A stretch of 64,000 nucleotides of DNA from Kribbella catacumbae DSM 19601. GTDB lineage: Bacteria > Actinomycetota > Actinomycetes > Propionibacteriales > Kribbellaceae. The DNA lies in NCBI RefSeq assembly GCF_000372465.1, contig NZ_AQUZ01000035.1, positions 31,082 through 95,081 on the forward strand. Direction: 5' to 3'. This document shows, piece after piece, positions 60,301 through 64,000 of this stretch. The number at the start of each line of letters is the position of its first letter. Positions within the stretch are counted from its first letter, which is position 1. The position numbers were made by a program, and so were the translations under genes. Below the pieces are notes generated by a model that was not told the origin of the DNA, ran no database searches, and saw only the letters and a program-made list of their open reading frames with translations.

Positions 60301-62132
60301 TAGTAGTCCTCCGTGCCGGTGCCATAGATCGCCGGCGTGCGCTCGCCATCGACGTACACGCGCTCGTCGCCTTCGAGGTAGCCGCGGGTGTTGCCATCCG
60401 GCTGCAGGCCTTCCATGGTCTGCGAGACGCCGACGAACTTGCCGCGGCCGGTGGTGTTCGCGATCATCCAGTCGCTGCCCAGCTTGGTCTCACCACGCTG
60501 CGACAGCGCGGTGAAGTAGCCACTCTGGCCGGTGACGAGATCTCCAGCGACGCTGCTGTCCCGCGCCGAGGTGACCTCCGCTTGACCTGAGAGCTTGTAC
60601 TGCGAGGTGTTGACCAGCGTGACGGTCGCGCGGGTGAGGTAGGGCATCGGCCACCACGCGGAGTACCAGCCGTTCGGATCCATGGCGAAGAAGAGCGAGC
60701 GGACCGCGTTCTCCCCCAGGCCGGATCCGAAGAACTCGCCGAGCGGGGCATCGACGCGCTTCTTGCCGTCGACGGTCACCTGCACCCGTACGCCGGACAG
60801 CAGGGCGTCGGAGGGCTTCACGCGTTCGGCATCCGCCGGGGTGGCGGCGTACGGCATGGAGTGGGAGCCCTGCCATTTCTGGTCGGTGATCGAGTAGGCG
60901 TGCGCCTGCTCGTCGGCGAGGTGCTGCGGTCCGACATCGAGAGTGTCGGTGCGCTTGGCGGTTCCGCCGACGATCGAGTCGGCCCAGTAGGTGAACTCGT
61001 TGAAGTCGTTGTCGGACGAGACGAACTCGTTGCGGATCTCGATCTGCGACTTGCCCGCGGTGACGCTGGCCGGCAGCTCGACGATCTGGTCGGCCCACTG
61101 CGCGCCCTTGGCCGGCAACGGCGTCCACTCACCAGCCTGGACGCCGTCGACGAACACCTTCGCTCGCTGGTTGCCGATCCGCAGGTCGAGCCGGCGGATC
61201 AGCTTGACGCCGGTGTTGGCCGGGTCGACCTGCATCGTGAACTTGCTGCCGCCAGTGAACGCGCGGCCGTCGTCGCTGAAGGCCTTCAGGTCCAGGCCGA
61301 CGATCTGCGGAAGGTTCAGCCTCAGCGCGCTGACTTCCCCCGGGCCGTACGTGTCGGCGAGGGTCTGTTGCTTGCCGGGGGCAAGGTTTAGTGGGGTGCC
61401 GACCGTCTTGGCGCCTGGTTTGGCAGGCTTTGGGTCTTTGGTGCCGGACGCCTTGAGCAGGGCGACGACGTCTGCTGCCTTGTCGGCCGGGTCGAAGGTC
61501 TTCACGCCATCCGCGTCCGGGAACTCGCGGTAGCTGACGTGGTAGAAGTACGGGTTGTTCTGGACGGTCACTCGCATCGACTGCTGGTACGGCATCGGTA
61601 CACGGATGTAGACGCCGCCGCTGGTCTCCAGCGCGTTGGCGACCACTGGGTACACGAACGGCGAGCCAAGCTTGCCGTCGACAACATCCTGCAAGCTTGC
61701 GTCGAGCACCTTCTTGCCGTCGAGCTCCACCGTGATGGTGCCGGTCTTGCGGACGTCGCCCTCGTCACGGGTGAACCAGATCGAGGCGATCTCGCCGGGG
61801 CCGGCGTCCTCGGCGAGCACGCAGCCGGCGGACGTCGTACGGAGGCAGGAGTACTTGCCGTCGAAACCGTCGTTGTTGGTGCCGTCGCGGCCGAAGCTGG
61901 AGAACTGCTTGGTGCGGACGCCGGTCTGGAGTTCGGGCAGCCGGTCGAGCTGGCGGTAGGCGTCCCAGCCGACAGGACCGTTGCCGCCTGCGAGCGCAGT
62001 ACTGGCGGGCTGTGCATTGGAGGCTGCCGGGGCGGCGTTTGCGGTGTTGGCTGAGGCGGCGTTTGCGGTGGCGGGGAAGGCGAGAACTGCTCCGAGGAGC
62101 ACCGCGACGAAGGGTCGCAGCGAGCTGGTCAT
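57342..62132 (-). CDS. Giant secreted GH172 (DUF2961) enzyme fused to a GH43-like propeller
   Basis: 1596 residues, signal peptide 'MTSSLRPFVAVLLGAVLAFPATANA'. The N-terminal ~750 residues are DUF2961/GH172 ('GEIASIWFTRDEGDVRKTGTI', 'YRVPMPY'-like 'YIRVPMPYQQSMRVTVQN', conserved Glu in 'IYGTGTEDYYESGWYFN' at ~600). Then come a fibronectin-III domain (~840-930), a CBM-like beta-sandwich (~940-1070), and a five-bladed propeller with the GH43/GH32 triad: Asp in 'WYYNDHTLIQD' (~1109), 'GFDGRDPMVHK' (~1227), Glu in 'GGPTESPFVV' (~1286). GH172 enzymes act on fructofuranosides or D-arabinofuranosides; the pair may degrade a furanose polymer. A LacI-type operator precedes it. Confidence 0.88.
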   Translation of the reverse strand: MTSSLRPFVAVLLGAVLAFPATANAASANTANAAPAASNAQPASTALAGGNGPVGWDAYRQLDRLPELQTGVRTKQFSSFGRDGTNNDGFDGKYSCLRTTSAGCVLAEDAGPGEIASIWFTRDEGDVRKTGTITVELDGKKVLDASLQDVVDGKLGSPFVYPVVANALETSGGVYIRVPMPYQQSMRVTVQNNPYFYHVSYREFPDADGVKTFDPADKAADVVALLKASGTKDPKPAKPGAKTVGTPLNLAPGKQQTLADTYGPGEVSALRLNLPQIVGLDLKAFSDDGRAFTGGSKFTMQVDPANTGVKLIRRLDLRIGNQRAKVFVDGVQAGEWTPLPAKGAQWADQIVELPASVTAGKSQIEIRNEFVSSDNDFNEFTYWADSIVGGTAKRTDTLDVGPQHLADEQAHAYSITDQKWQGSHSMPYAATPADAERVKPSDALLSGVRVQVTVDGKKRVDAPLGEFFGSGLGENAVRSLFFAMDPNGWYSAWWPMPYLTRATVTLVNTSQYKLSGQAEVTSARDSSVAGDLVTGQSGYFTALSQRGETKLGSDWMIANTTGRGKFVGVSQTMEGLQPDGNTRGYLEGDERVYVDGERTPAIYGTGTEDYYESGWYFNQGTYSTPFHGNSGHEVQAGECKVECDSAFRLHITDSIGFQNQLAFGIEHGQQNDHPAIYGSTAYLYSAAKFGARETDRIDTGSAESRSQHQYADGAATQADLTSVYEGDHDDTALTDQVRSGTAPIRFTAKVDPVNRGVTLRRTSDQNLAGQSAKVFVDGKEAGTWLQALGNDRQRWLDDNYQLPAASTLGRTKLTIELRPAGATPWTAAGYVVQSSVIPYADRTAPGPVQNLTAAGRTDNAIALSWSETSDDSGIAKYNVFGAKAGAAEKLIGSSSTPGFLHKDLGLNETWTYRVSAVDLAGHEGSKSTSKQATSGTTVKIEGESLLPVVSATVPVDPQGNCCGVSWSGGTQLWIHGAKAGDNAVLSFTVPANGNYNLSAALTKAVDYGIVDVSIDGTKAASFDGYVPSGVTTQKVDLGRRTLAAGKHQLTIALTGKNAAATGDLAGLDYLELELEQIKSEPFTKVDEVVAAGKFVKVYDPSVGESSPWYYNDHTLIQDRKTGTWHVYAITHAEPANPLDEKSFGHATAPSPNGPWTKQPPALVADPAAGESHIWAPHVIYDQGVYYMFYAGGTADHTAYRMSLATSTDLANWTRDAANPLFTDGFDGRDPMVHKVGEQWVMYYTANSTPSGGNHIVAYRTSADLKHWSERKTAFKHPQTGTFGGPTESPFVVQRGTDWYLFVCCDGGYESTKVYKSKDPLNFTIDQLAGTIPAHAAEVVQDGTNWYVTGAGWGKGGLFIAPLDFNKMQTTKGTVVSTKYYRATVQTTPRAVLTALEVDASGQAQYKPALDSSSRATAPYLGVGNFGATDLTGAAAEVEDADGKLRMKGIPLGDEPITADWTFDFGSKTFDTSLRWNVNEAPSATLWEVSFNVDSALADQGDPGGFGRNGDYPGLPKWSMATSPGLSVVTAYKQGSAWAADNHWYDPQNSAVAWQPLWQPGGRAWSPGSYDGGTWRFGFSATEKDTTFAETLAGTLN

Positions 62133-62152
62133 GGGCGGACCTCACGATCTGG

Positions 62153-62164
62153 GAAATCGATTTC
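62153..62164. promoter_or_regulatory. LacI-type operator upstream of the GH172 gene
   Basis: Perfect palindrome GAAATCGATTTC with central CG, 20 bases before the GH172 start (minus strand), flanked by GG and TC. AT-rich relative to its surroundings. No LacI gene is adjacent; the regulator must be elsewhere. The rest of 62133-62379 holds no gene. Confidence 0.65.
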
Positions 62165-62379
62165 TCAGATGTCTACCACCGGACCGGCGTGCTTGAGAAG
62201 AGTTCGAAGCCGTTTACTTCGTGCACACGGACTGCTAATACGCGCGGCGGTGCGCACTCGCCGCGCGGCTGGAATGGGAAGCGCGTTCCAGCAGTTGGCC
62301 CCGATGGAGCAGCAGGTTGCCCGGGGCAGCAGACTGGTCTCGCACTCAGACTTCCAGCACTCACCCGCAGGAGAAATCC

Positions 62380-63819
62380 ATGAGTTCTGCTCCAGCCCAG
62401 ATCGCCGTCACCGGGCTCGCGGTGATGGGCCGCAACCTGGCCCGGAACCTGGCCCGCAACGGCTTCCGTGTCGCCGTCCACAACCGGTCCAAGGCCCGCA
62501 CGGACGCGCTGATCGAGGAGTTCGGCCACGAGGGCGAGTTCACCGCGGCCGACGACCTGCCCGCGCTGGTCGCCGCGCTGGAGCAGCCGCGCAAGGTCAT
62601 CATCATGGTGAAGGCCGGCGAGCCGACCGACGCGGTGATCGACGAACTCGTACCGCTGCTCGACGAGGGCGACATCGTCGTCGACGCCGGCAACGCGCAC
62701 TTCGCCGACACCCGACGGCGCGAGGACGCCCTGAAGGCGAAGGGCCTGCACTTCGTCGGCGCCGGCGTCTCCGGTGGCGAGGAGGGCGCGCTCAACGGCC
62801 CGAGCATCATGCCGGGCGGTTCGCCGGAGTCGTACGCGGCGCTCGAGCCGATGCTGACCAAGATCTCCGCCCACGTCGGCGGCGAGGCCTGCTGCGTACA
62901 CGTCGGCCCGGACGGCGCCGGCCACTTTGTGAAGATGCTGCACAACGGCATCGAGTACGCCGACATGCAGCTCATCGCCGAGGCGTACGACCTGCTGCGC
63001 AGCGTTCTCGGGCTCAGTGCGACCGAGATCGCGGACGTGTTCCGCGAGTGGAACAGCGGCGACCTGGAGTCGTTCCTGATCGAGATCACCGCCGAGGTGC
63101 TGTCGCAGGTCGACGAGTCGACCGGTGGGCCGTTCGTGGACGTCGTACTCGACCAGGCGGAGCAGAAGGGCACGGGTCGCTGGACGGTACAGGTCGCTTT
63201 GGACCTGGGCATTCCGGTCAGCGGGATGGCGGAGGCGGTCTTTGCGCGCTCGCTGTCGGGCGACACGGTACGGCGGTCGGCGGCTGCCGGCGTACTGGCT
63301 GGGCCTTCCGACTCGAAGGTGGACGTGGATCGGGACGCGTTCATCGAGGACGTGCGGCACGCGCTGTACTCGTCGAAGCTGGTCGCCTACGCGCAGGGGT
63401 TCGACGCGATCCGGGCGGCCAGCGACCAGTACGGGTGGAACATCGACCTCGGGGCGATGGCGACGATCTGGCGGGGTGGGTGCATCATCCGGGCGCGCTT
63501 CCTCGACCGGATCAAGGAGGCGTACGACCGGGACGCTGCGCTGCCGTCGCTGCTGGTCGACGACTACTTCAAGGAGGCCGTCATCGGCGGCCAGGACGCT
63601 TGGCGTCGCGTGGTCGCTACGGCGGCCACGGCCGGAGTACCGGCTCCGGGGTTCTCTGCTGCGCTGTCGTACTACGACGGGTTGCGGGCCGAGCGGCTGC
63701 CTGCGGCGTTGATCCAGGGGCTGCGGGATCTTTTCGGGGCGCACACGTATCGGCGGGTCGATCGTGAGGGTGCGTTCCACCTCGACTGGTCGGGGGATCG
63801 CAAGGAGCAGTCGGCCTGA
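62380..63819 (+). CDS. gnd: 6-phosphogluconate dehydrogenase, decarboxylating
   Basis: 479 residues, full length for the long 6PGDH type. NADP loop 'IAVTGLAVMGRNLARNLARNGFRVAVHNRS', substrate segment 'GAGVSGGEEGALNGPSIMPGG', catalytic Lys in 'GAGHFVKMLHNGIEYADMQLIAEAYDLL', and C-terminal 'GGCIIRARFLDRIKEAYD' and 'YDGLRAERLPAALIQGLRDLFGAHTYRRVDREGAFHLDW'. Oxidises 6-phosphogluconate to ribulose 5-phosphate in the pentose phosphate pathway. ATG at 62380 with CAGGAG upstream. Divergent from the GH172 gene. Confidence 0.95.
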   Translation: MSSAPAQIAVTGLAVMGRNLARNLARNGFRVAVHNRSKARTDALIEEFGHEGEFTAADDLPALVAALEQPRKVIIMVKAGEPTDAVIDELVPLLDEGDIVVDAGNAHFADTRRREDALKAKGLHFVGAGVSGGEEGALNGPSIMPGGSPESYAALEPMLTKISAHVGGEACCVHVGPDGAGHFVKMLHNGIEYADMQLIAEAYDLLRSVLGLSATEIADVFREWNSGDLESFLIEITAEVLSQVDESTGGPFVDVVLDQAEQKGTGRWTVQVALDLGIPVSGMAEAVFARSLSGDTVRRSAAAGVLAGPSDSKVDVDRDAFIEDVRHALYSSKLVAYAQGFDAIRAASDQYGWNIDLGAMATIWRGGCIIRARFLDRIKEAYDRDAALPSLLVDDYFKEAVIGGQDAWRRVVATAATAGVPAPGFSAALSYYDGLRAERLPAALIQGLRDLFGAHTYRRVDREGAFHLDWSGDRKEQSA

Positions 63820-63913
63820 TCTTCGTGATGCCTCTGCGGTGAGGCGGCGTGGGGATTGGCGCTGGGGGTCGAACGTATGTCCTATGTCGCTTAGCGTGGA
63901 TATGATTCTGGGT

Positions 63914-64000
63914 ATGGAAATCCCGGAGTGTCCGCTGGGTCATCGTGGTTCGGTGGTGCGTGCGGGGTGGTATGGCCGGGCTGGTCAGCGGCGGCAGCGG
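63914..64000 (+). CDS. Start of an unidentified gene; 3' end outside window
   Basis: 29 residues: 'MEIPECPLGHRGSVVRAGWYGRAGQRRQR'. Cys-Pro-x-x-Gly-His at the start and 'GWYGRAGQRRQR' recall the zinc-ribbon N-terminus of transposase-like actinobacterial proteins, but the fragment is too short for a firm call. TATGAT at 63901-63906, seven bases before the ATG, suggests a leaderless transcript. Confidence 0.5.
   Translation, partial: MEIPECPLGHRGSVVRAGWYGRAGQRRQR

Overview
The window is high-GC actinobacterial DNA with many GTG/TTG starts and densely packed coding. Gene content points to Kribbella (Kribbellaceae) or a close relative: the glycoside hydrolases match the cyclic glucotetraose (cyclobis-(1->6)-alpha-nigerosyl, CNN) starch pathway described in Kribbella flavida, and there are WhiJ-type XRE/DUF397 pairs, DUF222-HNH genes and MsiK-dependent style sugar transporters without their own ATPase. 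This assignment comes from gene content, not from a database search.

Layout. 0-9.8 kb is accessory sequence: the 3' end of a secreted alpha/beta hydrolase, a membrane protein, a DUF574-type methyltransferase, a DUF397 protein and XRE regulator sharing a 12-bp palindrome, a DUF2461 protein bracketed by two copies of a ~102-bp palindromic repeat, a decayed epimerase gene, a 44-codon SapB/AmfS-type class III lanthipeptide precursor facing a RamR-like regulator with no modifying enzyme in the window, and an epoxide hydrolase. 9.9-25.1 kb holds a CNN locus: secreted 6-alpha-glucosyltransferase and 3-alpha-isomaltosyltransferase (both GH31) on the minus strand, two divergent ROK repressors, then a tight plus-strand operon of ROK, two permeases, binding protein, GH15 isomaltose glucohydrolase and GH31 1,3-alpha-isomaltosidase. 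Starch would be turned into the cyclic sugar outside, imported and cut to glucose inside.

25.1-31.5 kb: membrane-anchored patatin-like lipase, a cobalamin riboswitch driving a strikingly short MetE (in-frame internal deletion), ornithine aminotransferase and a truncated acetyltransferase. 31.5-39.8 kb: a second sugar operon (LacI, Tat-type binding lipoprotein, two permeases, GH2 enzyme, secreted beta-propeller with duplicated ricin-type lectin domains) with two identical LacI operators. 39.9-43.2 kb: ArsR/CDF metal efflux pair, GNAT, DUF1905 and SDR genes, with 9-bp and 25-bp minisatellites at gene ends. 43.3-46.8 kb: a 1.6-kb array of ~115-bp units that switches orientation, next to a DUF222-HNH gene carrying a Cys-rich pentapeptide insert. 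47-57.3 kb: ABC-F protein, two-component system, PanE-like reductase, Idi, tyrS with a putative leader-peptide attenuator, an aminoglycoside phosphotransferase-like gene cut short by a second palindromic repeat family, BKACE-like, NmrA-like and isochorismatase-like genes. 57.3-63.8 kb: a 1596-residue secreted GH172 + GH43-like enzyme and 6-phosphogluconate dehydrogenase. The window ends in the start of an unidentified gene.

No tRNA, rRNA, CRISPR array, prophage or complete insertion sequence was recognised.
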